Source of the DNA: Rhizopus arrhizus
Lineage: Eukaryota > Mucoromycota > Mucoromycetes > Mucorales > Rhizopodaceae
Assembly: GCA_024220505.1 (NCBI GenBank)
Contig: JAKZZE010000022.1
Coordinates: 124,001-188,000, forward strand
Direction of reading: 5' to 3'
DNA length: 64,000 nucleotides
The position numbers and the translations under genes were made by a program. Shown here piece after piece: positions 47,489 to 58,128 of the stretch (position 1 is its first letter; each line of letters begins with the position of its first letter). Below the pieces are notes generated by a model. The model did not search any database, had not been told where the DNA came from, and saw only the letters and a program-made list of their open reading frames with translations.

Positions 47489-48391
47489 TTAATCTCGATA
47501 GGTTGCAAATGTTTCTTTCACACTCTGTCCTTCTTGAAGTGCTTTCATACATTTCTTGTCAATTTCAGTATACTTTTTGCAGTTCAAGATTACTTGTTCT
47601 ACTTTATCCTTTGGTACACAAATCACCCCATCCACATCGGCCACAATCACATCACCCGGATTCAATACGACCGATGACAGTGTGATGGGAACCTGAATTT
47701 CAGAAGGTCTCACAAATGCATTTTGTGGTAAAATCGAGTGAGATTTGGCAAATACCTAAAAGGCGTATTCTAGACTCTATTAAAAACACTGCGAGAAACT
47801 TACAGGAAATTTCATTTCTCGATGTTCATTTAAATCCCTGACACGTCCATCTATCACTACACCTTGGACACCCTTGGCTCTTGCTCTAGCCGTCATCAAT
47901 CCACCCCAAACAGCGTTCTTTACATCTACAGTCAAATGAGTTTTTACGTGAATAATATTTGTTTCTAAAACCTGAAGGGGCAGATATAAAAACAATCGAT
48001 CCTGGTTCAGCTGCATCAACCTATCATTTCCTTTTTTTTTAAAAAAAAGTTGAAACAAGAATCATCGACTTACAAAGTGGTCGGTAGGGGTTGGTGAAGT
48101 CTTGTCTTCTTTATAAACCATCTATTCATCCAATTTAGAAATCATGACCAAAAAAACCTCTCTAATTTACTTTGACAGTAAATGCTGGACCCACAATACG
48201 TGTATCTCCTTCACAGTAAGCAGGTGACCACATTTCAATATCAGGTACATAGCCTCCCCAAGGTCGTTGACCCAACTTTAAAAGAGCATCTGCAATCTAT
48301 ACCAGTTGTCAAGGTTGTTTTCTTAAACTATTTCTCTCTCTCCTTTTATTACTTCACAAGTAGAAAAATTCTTTAATTCTTCCAAGGACAT
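47489..48391 (-). CDS. RraA-like / HMG-aldolase family protein, 216 aa
   Basis: Exons 48353-48391, 48171-48296, 48074-48121, 47972-48020, 47804-47925, 47489-47755. Family features are the N-terminal MSLEELKNFSTCEIADALLK, GPAFTVKMV, HFVDAAEPGSIVFISAPS, NAVWGGLMTARARAKG and VQGVVIDGRVRDL. The latter two hold the residues that bind the divalent metal and the oxo-acid substrate. The end is PGDVIVADVDGVICVP. Bacterial and plant relatives are 4-hydroxy-4-methyl-2-oxoglutarate/oxaloacetate aldolases; the fungal role is unproven. Phase shows that 47926-47971 is an intron even though it could be read as coding on the minus strand. It is divergent from the next gene across 196 bp. Confidence 0.88.
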
Positions 48392-48587
48392 TGATTATAT
48401 ATAAATAAAAAGAAAAAAAAAAAAAAAAAAAGACCAAAAAAAAAAAATAAAGTATTTGAGCGGGTATTCAATTGATCGCATGAATATCGCTTTCTTGCTT
48501 CAAAATTGAACTAGAAGGCTGTACACAGAGTAAAACGAATAATTTCCGTAAAGGCTTTCTTTCTCTTTCTTATTCATTCCTTCTTCA

Positions 48588-49544
48588 ATGTCCTTTAGTG
48601 ATATGATTGAAAAACCTTCTCCGAAATCATTATTTAATTCTATACTTCAAGAAATCGAACAAGAAAAATCAACCAGTCGCGTTCCTGAAATTTCCGACAA
48701 ATCCATAATAGAGACAACTGATATCTTTACACATCATAGTATAAAGATGAATTCTCACAATGAACCACAAAACATGAATCTATCATTTAACCCTGATCTC
48801 AGTCTATCCAGACTTGCAGAGGATGAAGCCCCTCCTCTTCCTTTACCTAAAGACAATTTAAAGAAACAAGAGGATGGAACCATCAATCCATGGGAGTCGA
48901 TTTTCAATCCACAGACAACGTTCAAGCAAAACAACAGAGGTGAGTTAGAGTATGCTGGCTTGGATATTTCTCAATTATCACTTCAGGCTCATGTCTCGGC
49001 TGTTTGCAATCCCTCAATCTCTGCCACAATTCCAAACATCATGCCAAGTCCTCCCTTGGAATCCTTACCTAATCAAGAACCCAACGTTCAGCCAAGAGGT
49101 CAAGAGGGACATCATTATGACATCCTTCGAAACGTGCTCGGTTCACCTCTTCTGAACGCAAAAACCACTGTCATACAAGATAAAGACATGGACGAAAAGG
49201 AAAAAGAAAGAGGATCGATCAAGAATACAAAAAATCATCTATTGAAAGCCTTCTTTTCAAACAGACAGGATCTAGAAAAGTCCACGATGGAAGAAGCAAG
49301 ACCTGCTCGATGGACACAGCAGCAACTCTTTTGGACAGGCTTCGTATGTCCTCTGCTTTGGGTCTATGGTAGCTTCCAACACAGCACGATTGATTCCGTC
49401 TGGCGAAAACGATGTCGTTTTGCTACACTTTATTTCTTAATCTTGCTCGCTCTCATCATCCTCGTGGTCACTGTCAGAGTCAGTGGGGGTGCAGGCACAC
49501 GCCAAACACAATCTGACACAATACGAGCTGTCATTGCTGAATAA
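48588..49544 (+). CDS. Single-pass membrane protein, 318 aa, unknown
   Basis: Single exon. The first 230 residues are hydrophilic and low in order, with a proline run (APPLPLP) and acidic/basic stretches. The C-terminal part reads WTQQQLFWTGFVCPLLWVYG, then WRKRCRFATLYFLILLALII, giving a short hydrophobic loop and one clear transmembrane segment near residues 273-295, followed by a 23-residue tail. The pattern 'GF..P.LW..GS....W..R.R.A' recurs in fungal plasma-membrane or ER proteins of unknown function. Its stop lies 28 bp from the stop of the convergent FCF2-like gene. Confidence 0.75.
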   Translation: MSFSDMIEKPSPKSLFNSILQEIEQEKSTSRVPEISDKSIIETTDIFTHHSIKMNSHNEPQNMNLSFNPDLSLSRLAEDEAPPLPLPKDNLKKQEDGTINPWESIFNPQTTFKQNNRGELEYAGLDISQLSLQAHVSAVCNPSISATIPNIMPSPPLESLPNQEPNVQPRGQEGHHYDILRNVLGSPLLNAKTTVIQDKDMDEKEKERGSIKNTKNHLLKAFFSNRQDLEKSTMEEARPARWTQQQLFWTGFVCPLLWVYGSFQHSTIDSVWRKRCRFATLYFLILLALIILVVTVRVSGGAGTRQTQSDTIRAVIAE

Positions 49545-49572
49545 GAACAAAACCTTTTATTACAATAAACGT

Positions 49573-50508
49573 TTAGAATTTCATTTTTCGTTGTGCTTTC
49601 AATTTTTTGTAATCTCTTTTGCCTCCACGATTCGATCTTGTCGACACTTCATTGTGCTTACGTTTATAGTACTGCTTTTGTTCGTCACTGGCCAACAGCT
49701 CATCCACGATGGTCTGCTTACGTTCCTTGTTTGTCATACGGGCCGAGAAGAATTCGGTAGGGCCTTGGATGATGGTGCCCACTTGGAAATACTTTGGATC
49801 CTCTTGTTTACCCATCTTTTTATAATGTCTCTTTCGATCCAAGACATGACGCATCTTTAGGATCTGTAAATCGCGCTTGAGCTCCGGTGTGATCTCAGGG
49901 CGCGGCATGTCAAACCAGTCCTTGCCTGTCGTCTTTTCTCGTTCAATCTGTCGTTCCTTTCGACTCGATCGTTTCTCGAGTGTATTGTTGGCTTGTACTA
50001 CTAGTGGTGAATCCTGAGCGGGCCTCTGGCCGGGCTCGACCAGCTGAACGGCTTCGGATGCCAGGCTGACTTTTCCGTTGGCTGCCTTGAAATACAGAGA
50101 GGGATCTAAGCCTGTGTTGAGTTTGGAAAGTCTTTGAGATGTTGGCTTCTTTTCTAGTGATAAATCATCTTGGTTGGATACGAGAGCGGCTTCGGCTTTG
50201 TTCAACAAACTGTCTAAATCTTCTGATTCTTCGTCAGAAGAGAGATCGCTGCTGTCAGACTCACTGCTCTCTGACTCGCTGCTGTCATTCTCTTCTTCTT
50301 GTCCATCTATCATTTTTTGCTCATCTTTGGTTTCCTTTTGTTGATCAACAACATTTTTTTTGTTTTCTATCATTGCTGGTTCTTGTTTTTCTATCACTGT
50401 TTGCTTTTTTGTATTGGATTCTTGTCTTTGTGTTAGTGATTTGATAGATTGGCTATTTTCTTTAGGTTTATTTTCAAGTCTTTTACGTTGTGAACGAGTT
50501 ATTGTCAT
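49573..50508 (-). CDS. FCF2: rRNA-processing protein, Fcf2 domain (FCF2/DNTTIP2-like), 311 aa
   Basis: Single exon. I start at the ATG 50508 (MTITRSQRKRL). An in-frame ATG at 50598 would add a lysine run encoded by a T-tract and looks like leader. Residues 1-110 are charged and repeat-like, with the acidic/serine stretch SSESESSESDSSDLSSDEES. The C-terminal 130 residues are the Fcf2 domain: DWFDMPRPEITPELKRDLQI, LKMRHVLDRKRHYKK, PKYFQVGTIIQGPTEFFSAR, and the end RGGKRDYKKLKAQRKMKF. Yeast Fcf2 is a nucleolar factor of 18S rRNA processing in the small-subunit processome. It shares a 526-bp divergent promoter region with HAT1. Confidence 0.9.
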   Translation of the reverse strand: MTITRSQRKRLENKPKENSQSIKSLTQRQESNTKKQTVIEKQEPAMIENKKNVVDQQKETKDEQKMIDGQEEENDSSESESSESDSSDLSSDEESEDLDSLLNKAEAALVSNQDDLSLEKKPTSQRLSKLNTGLDPSLYFKAANGKVSLASEAVQLVEPGQRPAQDSPLVVQANNTLEKRSSRKERQIEREKTTGKDWFDMPRPEITPELKRDLQILKMRHVLDRKRHYKKMGKQEDPKYFQVGTIIQGPTEFFSARMTNKERKQTIVDELLASDEQKQYYKRKHNEVSTRSNRGGKRDYKKLKAQRKMKF

Positions 50509-51034
50509 TTGTATGTGTATAAATGTTTTTTTTTTTTTTTTTTTTAAAAAAATAATAAATAAATTGGGTAAGAGGGAGATTACAAGTGGCTTGGTCATAA
50601 AGTACAGTCACAATGCTTATAAAATGCTCGAATTGTTTCCATTTCTTTTTTTTTTTTTCTTTTCTACAAGACACTTTCGAAGCTTTTCGTGTTTAATCAT
50701 AATATGTCACGGGAAGTCAAAAAGATGGCAAGATCTCTTATTATATGAAAAAAATTCTAATGAAAAAAAAGAGGGAAATAATGATTTTTAGTCTTTGATC
50801 TAAATTTAGTGATACTTTTCCGAGGTATTCTCTTATTAAGATCAGCTAAATTCTTCGGGTACAACTTTTTATACAAAAAAAAACAGATTTCTGATTTTAC
50901 AATAAAATTTGTTCTATTCCTTGACTTGCATGAAAAGAAATTTTTTTTTAAGTCATGTCGGTACTTGAAGTTGCACGGCTTCAAACACGTATCCGTTTTT
51001 TTTTTTTTACTCTTTTTTTTAAAAAAAGAATAAA
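50509..51034. promoter_or_regulatory. Divergent promoter region FCF2 / HAT1
   Basis: 526 bp between two divergent start codons. It contains T17, T12 and A/T-rich runs and no coding signal of its own. The several frames seen here are homopolymer artefacts. Confidence 0.45.
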
Positions 51035-52592
51035 ATGGAACCTGAGATTGCCCCTCATCCAGCGTCCACTGAGGTTGTTGATTTTGCTGATTGGGCAAGT
51101 AATGCAACTTCAGTTTTAGATATTGGTCTAGGTAATTACCTACTTAAATTAAACATATTTTATTCATCGATTGCAATAAAAAGTTCAACCACAAAAGGGA
51201 AATGAGGATTCTACTGAACCTATAAAAGCTACTTCATTCAATTCAGATTTTACATATCCTATCTTTGGAGACCATGAAACAATTTTTGGATACAAAGACT
51301 TGTCTATTAAAGTAAGATGCATACATCAAAGCTTGCTTCTTTTTTTTTTTTCGTGTTTTAACATGTTTTTCAGCTTCAATATACTTCTGGATCACTTGTT
51401 CCTTATTTGAAAGTTGACTATTCCTCTAAATATAATGGATCATATCCTATCGACAATATAACTAAAGTTCTTAATGAACACCTTCCAAAAATGTACTTGA
51501 CAAATCAAGATAGTTTTATCAACAGCGTAAAGACAGATCATATACAATTCAAACCAATTGGAGAAAAGATTCATGAATATACTCGAGAAGTCAAGCATGG
51601 TAACGAACATTTTGAGATTTACAAGGTAAAGAGGAAAAAAAAAAATCATAAAGACAAACAGAAAGATTTAATTGTTTGACAAGAGTTCTTTTTCCAGTCA
51701 AAAATTCAGAGAGTATCATGCACGTATGAAGATTTTTGTATTATTGTTTATTGAAGGAGGAAGTTATATTGAGGACGATGATGAAAAATGGGAAATCTTT
51801 ACAATGTAAAAGATAAAAAAGATTTGTAAAGTGAAATGAAACTGATAGGCAGAATTGAATTATAGCTTCAAGAGAGAAGGTAGCCATGAATCAACCTCTT
51901 ATCATTTTGTTGGTTACAGTACAGTATATCCATTTTACTATTGGCCTGAAAATATGAGAATGAGAATAAGGCAAGCAAGCAAAGGATCATTAACCATAAC
52001 CTTCTAACAAATTCATAGTCAATTTTTAGTTCTTCCACCATACAAAAAGCAAGGACACGGAAGTGAGTTGTATCGAGTTCTTTATCAACTGTTCAAGTCA
52101 CGTAAAGATGTATCTGAAATAACAGGTAAAAAAAAAAAATCCTCACATTCGTTCAATCATCTTACATCTTCTTTAGTGGAGGATCCTAGTGAAGAGTTTG
52201 CAGATATGAGGGATAAGAATGACATTCGTTACATGTTGGAACATGAAGGATTTAAGGGATTAAAGGCACCTGTCTCCAAAGAAACCTTGAGTACATTACA
52301 GCAAGAATACAAATTAACAGATCGGCAGTTACACCGATGTATTGAAATTTACTTGTTATCCAACGTAGACAAGTTGAATGAACAAGATTACAAAACTTAT
52401 AGACTTCAAGTAAAGCACCGTCTTTACACATTTAATTATGTAAGCATTATATATATATAATAAGACAGCAATCAAACCAATCATTTGTAGGATGTTTTAC
52501 AAGGACTTGAAGAAGAAGAGAGAAAAGAAAAGTTACATGAAACGTACTTAAATTTGGAAGATGAATATCATCGAATACTTGAATTGATATAA
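51035..52592 (+). CDS. HAT1: Histone acetyltransferase type B catalytic subunit (HAT1/KAT1), 391 aa
   Basis: Exons 51035-51131, 51184-51311, 51374-51625, 51684-51805, 51866-51970, 52019-52125, 52177-52439, 52491-52592. It acetylates newly made histone H4 on K5 and K12. Blocks: YPIFGDHETIFGYKDLSIKL, LQYTSGSLVPYL, KIFVLLFIEGGSYIED, YHFVGYSTVYPFYYWPE and ISQFLVLPPYKKQGHGSELY, where QGHG is the acetyl-CoA-binding Q-x-x-G-x-G-type loop (about residues 244-249). Then VEDPSEEFADMRDKND, with E272 in the place of the general-base glutamate. The end is YRLQVKHRLYTFNYDVLQ. The intron after 51970 begins GCAAGC; only this GC-AG splice yields the conserved RI-SQFLVLPP. It converges on the KH gene with 70 bp between stops. 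Confidence 0.93.
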
Positions 52593-52662
52593 TAAAACAA
52601 TAAGGAGGGTATTTTTTATATAGAATATGAGTTAAAAAGAATAAGAAAGGGGGTATATAATT

Positions 52663-55600
52663 TTATGGGTTAAAGCGTCCTTGTTGTTGTTGCACATTAA
52701 ACAATAATGGGTCGATACGATGATGGTTATTGCGCTGATGTGGAATGGGTGTACTTAAGGAGCTTGAAGGTATCTTTCCTACTTAAAATAGTTAGAAAAT
52801 AACATAAGCCATCATTATACATGTACACTTTACTATCTAATAAAGGATAATAATAGTCTCCAGAAGGATAGTATTTACCACTATTAGTGCTATTACTAGT
52901 TGGTAAAAGAGATGTGCTTCTTTGTCTAGAATAATGATTCATGCTAAAAGGTGTATAATCCGGTACAAATTGAAAACGGTTGTTGCTACTGTTACTGTTA
53001 CTGCTGCAGCTGCTGCTTGGATAATCAGATTCAATGGCATATGCATCATACAAACTGTTGAGTTGAAAGTTATTATTTTTTTTTGGTCCCTAAAATAGAA
53101 AAAAAAAGGAGTAAGTATATTTACACACTTGTCAGGCTTCACTTTACATTTCCCCAAGGTTGAAAAAAGTTATGACTATCATTTATAACGTGTCTTTTAT
53201 TATGCTCATCTATAATAAAGAAGGTTAGTTTGTGTCTTTGATTGTATATCGGATAGATTTACATGATTCAGGGTGATCAATGAGATGCATTACAGAAGGG
53301 CTTATATGTTGCATATCTTCCGGACTCGGCGATCCATTAAGCATATTATGGAGTGTATCATCTAACGGAACAAATCGGCTACCCATAAAGGCGTCAAACA
53401 TGGCTCTAGCCTGCTGCAAATGGTGCTTGGTGTTGTAATCAAAGCAAAACTTGAATGTCAACACCCTACTATCGAGCGTTGTCATCTGACTGTGTCCTTC
53501 GCCTTCAATCACGAAAAGGGGAGTACTGCTCTCTTTTAAGGACACGATATGTTCTGGCAATAAGAGATAAATACCCGTCCTTTTAAATATTTTAGCTTCC
53601 AGATCTTCGATTTCTTCAGATTGCAGTATACGTTCAAGTGCTACAGAAGCAGGCACCTGTATGTGAATGTGCTGCGGTAAAAGGCTTTGTATCCTTAAAC
53701 TCATGTCATCCATGTGTGCTTGTGGTCCAATCATCAGCACATGTTCTGTTCTGTTGCTTTGGGGCCAAATCAACTTGGTGTTGTACAATCTTGCCTTTTC
53801 GCGCAAATATTTCCCACTCGAGTGCAATAGCTGTCTTTGAACGTAATAGGGCACGTATTCTTTCTTGGTCGTGTAATCCTTGTCCTTTTGAAAGGGAATA
53901 AAATTCATGACGGCCAATTTGAGCAATTCGAGACTCGCCTTGTTCTTTTGTGGTGTTCTTGCAATCACATTATGCTCATTTTCGAAATAACCACCAAATG
54001 TGGCGAGTTCTTCATGACTTGAAAATTTTACATAGACTCCATATTGTTTCATGACCCTTTGAATATTTTTACCTGCTACACCAATAATACGACGGTGACA
54101 GATTTCAGGTACATAAAATGATATTTCTGCTGGAAGTTCGTCTTGAAGTGAGTCGAAGCCATCTCTGGCTTTACTGAAATCGTTACTTTCAATCGTAATT
54201 AAGAAATTAAACTGGTTAAAGGTGTGGAAATCAATATGTGTATCACAAGTTTTCATAATTTTGTTGATCTTTCCATTTTTTTTTCCGCTGATGAATTCAC
54301 GTTGATCGACTGCTAATTCAATATAAAAAGTGGTAGACTCATGGTACTCCTATATGTAAAAAGGTGAGAAAAAGAGAGCTGGGAATGTGGGAATATAATA
54401 TACTTGTGACAATGGCAATTTAGATATAAATTGAATAGCAGATTGAATTTGTTCTCTAGAACCAGTAATGACTAGTTGATGGTTGTGATTATATATGACG
54501 TGAACGTCCAAATTTTTCATAACGTGAAATATCATGTCTTTTGGTTGTGACATTGAAAGCTGAATGATAACTTGAAATACATGGCTTGTCTAACAATAAA
54601 ATGAATATATGCGTGGATGATTAGATACACATGGTATTACGTACAAGATAGTTTAAGGATCGGAGTGTACGATCAACATTGATATAATTTTCAGCATAGA
54701 CTTCCACAGTGTTTTGTTCAGAGCCAAATGTAGAAAAACATATAAACGAACCTATGCAATAGTAAGCATTTAGTGTACAACATTTATTTATATTTACCGT
54801 TTTCTTTCATTATTTTTGTTAATTCTTGCTTTTTATAAAGCAATAAATAATCTCTTTTTTGTGAATTTAAAATAGATTTCGAGTTACACATTGTTTTGAT
54901 CTATAATAACATTAAAACAAAGCCCTTTTATTCTTCTTATTCTTACCTTCTGAGCTAATAGCTTTTGAATTAATGTAATCGCTCTTTTTACATCTTCATT
55001 TGTATCACCCATTATGTATATCGTCACTTCTTCAGTTATATCATTTATATCTTGCCATAACGTTGGAAAGTAAATATTGCATTTAGTTTCTTCCATAATG
55101 GCTACATATTGGCCGTGTCTTTTGCCTCCTAATGAATTTATCATATAGAATGGTATCTTTGTAGTTTCTAAGACCAATCCAGACTATGTATCTATTAATA
55201 AAATATGAATAAAACAACAAATGCAATAATTACGAGCGTGTCTGCAAATATTAAAGTGTCTATTCGTGCCTTTTCGATTTTATCGATAGGGCCATTGAAT
55301 TTTACAAGTAACTGATCATAATTGATAGTGATACGAATTTGGTTGTCAACGGCAGTCTTTGTAAGTTGATCATGTAGCTTTTGTCGAATAATGCTTTTAT
55401 AGGCTAATCCTGGGTATAAAGCATGAATAGATAAATTAATCTAAACATGTATATTAGTAAAAACACAATATATTTACAAAGTACTTGCCTCGGTAGGTTG
55501 TAGTCTATAAATATCAATTTTGGCTGGTTGAATATCCGAGTCCTTTGTTCCTGAAAGTAAGAGACAAGTTGAAAAGGAATGAATAGTCTGTGGGTGTGTT

Positions 55601-55665
55601 GACTTTAGTTGGTCATAAAATCCTTTACAACCATTACCAAAGCTAAAAGAACAAATGATAAACAT
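52663..55665 (-). CDS. KH-domain RNA-binding protein (YLL032C-like), 831 aa, ten exons
   Basis: Exons from the 5' end: 55489-55665, 55234-55440, 54947-55183, 54798-54900, 54645-54751, 54404-54589, 53263-54349, 53148-53209, 52879-53089, 52663-52781; phases agree throughout. Several KH-like modules are visible. The clearest is EICHRRIIGVAGKNIQRVMK with its GxxG loop (AGKN) in the large exon. A degenerate one is FYMINSLGGKRHGQYVAIME near residue 140. The C-terminal 110 residues are Ser/Asn/Tyr/Gln-rich and disordered. The architecture matches fungal KH proteins such as yeast YLL032C, presumed mRNA-binding and cytosolic. The first intron (55441-55488) has a GC donor (GAG|GCAAGT). The start at 55665 lies inside a segment that also resembles an intron end (TTTTAG at 55643-55648), so a further upstream exon is possible. 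Confidence 0.82.
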
Positions 55666-55716
55666 GTATAAAATAATAAAGTAAGAGAAAAAAGGGAAAC
55701 GATTTTTTTTTTCTTG

Positions 55717-55747
<31 letters not shown>

Positions 55748-55828
55748 GCGAAAATAGTTTCGCTCATTTAATAAATAAATTTCAACTCAGGTTCATTTTG
55801 CTTAAACATGCACCTACAGGATTGGTGA

Positions 55829-55945
55829 CATGCTCATTGAGCCTCTATCACTGATTAAAATTGGAACGATACAGAGAAGATTAGTATGACCCCTGCACAA
55901 GGATGGCACTAAATCACTTACAGCATTGATTTTCCAATGGTATTG
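55829..55945 (+). pseudogene. U6 snRNA-like pseudogene
   Basis: Contains the U6 core: AAAATTGGAACGATACAGAG (with an intact ACAGAGA box), then AAGATTAGTATGACCCCTGC, then ACAAGGATGGCAC. In functional U6 the stretch after the box reads AGC in the catalytic triad; here it is AGT. Further changes follow (ATGACCCC for ATGGCCCC, GATGGCAC for GATGACAC), the 5' hairpin is poorly kept, and the 3' end lacks a clean T terminator. I therefore call it a decayed copy. It lies upstream of the KH gene. Confidence 0.75.
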
Positions 55946-58128
55946 CATTTCTCACGGCCTTTCTTTTCTGGAGGAATAGCCTTTGATTTATCATATTTAC
56001 AACTTCATTTATTTTGAAGATATTCTATTTAAAAACAGTATGTTCTGCTTATGCTTTTAAATGAGGACTTCAGCTTTTATTTTCTAGTTTCTATATTTCG
56101 ATACCTGGGTATATTTAACTTGCCGATGTTTGATATATATGTTCTTCAGGACCATAGCCTTCTTTCTTGTTGCTTTTAACAAAGAAGTTTTCTCAAATCA
56201 TTTATTCATTCAAATCGTACAGATTATTAAAAGAGATTTAATGTTCCTTTTTTTCTAAGACCTATGCCAAAATCTTGAATGACCTGAATATTGAATTACT
56301 AAGCTTTTTTTTGGAAGTTTTCAATTGATTTTAATATCTCAAGAGCATATTTATACTGTTTAATTAATACTTGTATAGGCAAAACAAAACCAGATTACAG
56401 GGATGCATTTTAGCGCAATATCTTTTTGTGTCAACACGAGGAATTTCTGTGATACGCATAGAGTTGATAAGGTAGTCCCTTAATGGATGCTACTGAGCAC
56501 TGTAGAAGGGGCATAACTATTAAACATCTTGCTTATAGTATTAAAAGAAAAGTCATGCATCTCTTACTACAAGATCTGTGTTCTTTTGCTCCACAACGGT
56601 ACTTCTTTCAATATTAGCATCAGCTATTCTAAAGCTAGGATAATACTGGAACGAAAAAGTTTAGAGCAATGATATCCTTTCGTACTTTGTATCCCAAAGT
56701 ATCTCGCCAACCAGGGGTAATTCCACACGTTCATAGAGCATGAAAAGCATGTAGAGTATCTTTTCCATTTGTCTTTTCTCCCTGATTTCCCTGCCGGTGT
56801 GGCATTAGACTTTTGCATGTTGAAGGCGCTGTCATTCACTTAGAGAATATGATTCTAAGAAATTTTAAAACGCATCACGACAATGCTATAATCCACTCAA
56901 CAGACTCTTCGAGTCATTAGTAGTATGTTTGTTCATCTTTTTACTTTTACTTTCTTTTCGTTATTCGCATTCAACTTTTAAAACAAATTTTATGTATCAA
57001 TATTGTCTATTATATTTTTGAAACAGCCAAGAAAACAATTCCGTAGGCTTGAAGGAGGGGGAGGAATGATTTCAAAGCCAAACCTATCTTTATATCTGTA
57101 AATCATTTTCAAAACTCTCATTACAAGTGAAATGATTATTATATCTAAAAACTGATAATCTTAGAATGTGGGTATTTTCTATAGTAAAATAAGCTTATCT
57201 CTTCTCGCAAAGAAATTTTATAAAACTGTTCATGAGTGTTTTCGAGCCGATGTTGAGCTGGAGTCTGATTTTCCAAAAAGAAATATGTCTAAAGATGTTT
57301 AGCAACAAATTTTTAAATAGTTTTAGATAGTTGACCTCTATTTTAATTTGAGAAATAGTTAACACAAAAAGGCAAGTATAATCTGCTAGCTAGTTTGCTC
57401 GATGAGCCTTTGATTTGAACACTGTATCAACGATGTGAATTAGTCACAAAATCAAAAAGAATCTAAAGACATTTAGTTATTGAGAGATCTTTGTATGCTC
57501 TTGTATATGTTACTGTCATTTCTACTTTGACTTGATTGAAAAATAAAGACGGGTGTTATATCTTGAACAATGCAAATGATTAAATATTGAATCTTACTAC
57601 TTGCATATGAAGAAATAGCTAATAGACTTAAACGGTGTAAATTGAGGCAGTATTCATAAACCAAATGGCTTCTAAAAACCTTCACCATAAACACGGCCAA
57701 TTTTTTCTGTTGTTTCATTTCCTTATTTTATTAGCATATTAGCTTGAAAAAAATTCATAAAGCATAGGAAGAATACGTAGAATCTTTAGAAAAGCCACTG
57801 TCTTTTGCAGCAGTAGCCAAGCTTCTTTGTGCGAAAGGAGACGTTCCTTAAATAGACAGGACCCTTCTGTCTGTGTAACGATTACCAAAAAGATGCAGCT
57901 CAGCGAGAATGTAGTAAATTTAGTAAGCATAAAAAAACTAACTCATATAAAGATATCCGTTTTCAAAGAAAGTTCGACGTGCTTATCATTTTTTTATCCT
58001 ACAATCCTTAAAAGATTCAATTGCGTCATGTTTACTGGCTCATGTATTCTTATTTTGTGCTAGGCACGTTGGTTTCCCTTATTTCGCTCTTTTTTTTTTT
58101 TTTTATTTTTTTTTTTTGCAGTCTTCCA
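55946..58128. other. Gene-free interval, AT-rich, some decayed frames
   Basis: No intact gene. Minus frames at 56624-56839 and 57473-57718 show no recognisable family. The last 60 bp before 58129 are T-rich ending in TTGCAG, which looks like an intron acceptor. The EPG5-like gene may therefore have an upstream exon here. Confidence 0.4.

Noticed and set aside
47926..47971. Coding-looking extension VLETNIIHVKTHLTV in the RraA-like gene
   Set aside because: Treating it as an intron (GTTTTA...TGTAG) joins ISAPS to DVKNAVWGG exactly as the family requires. As coding sequence it would shift the frame against the upstream block.
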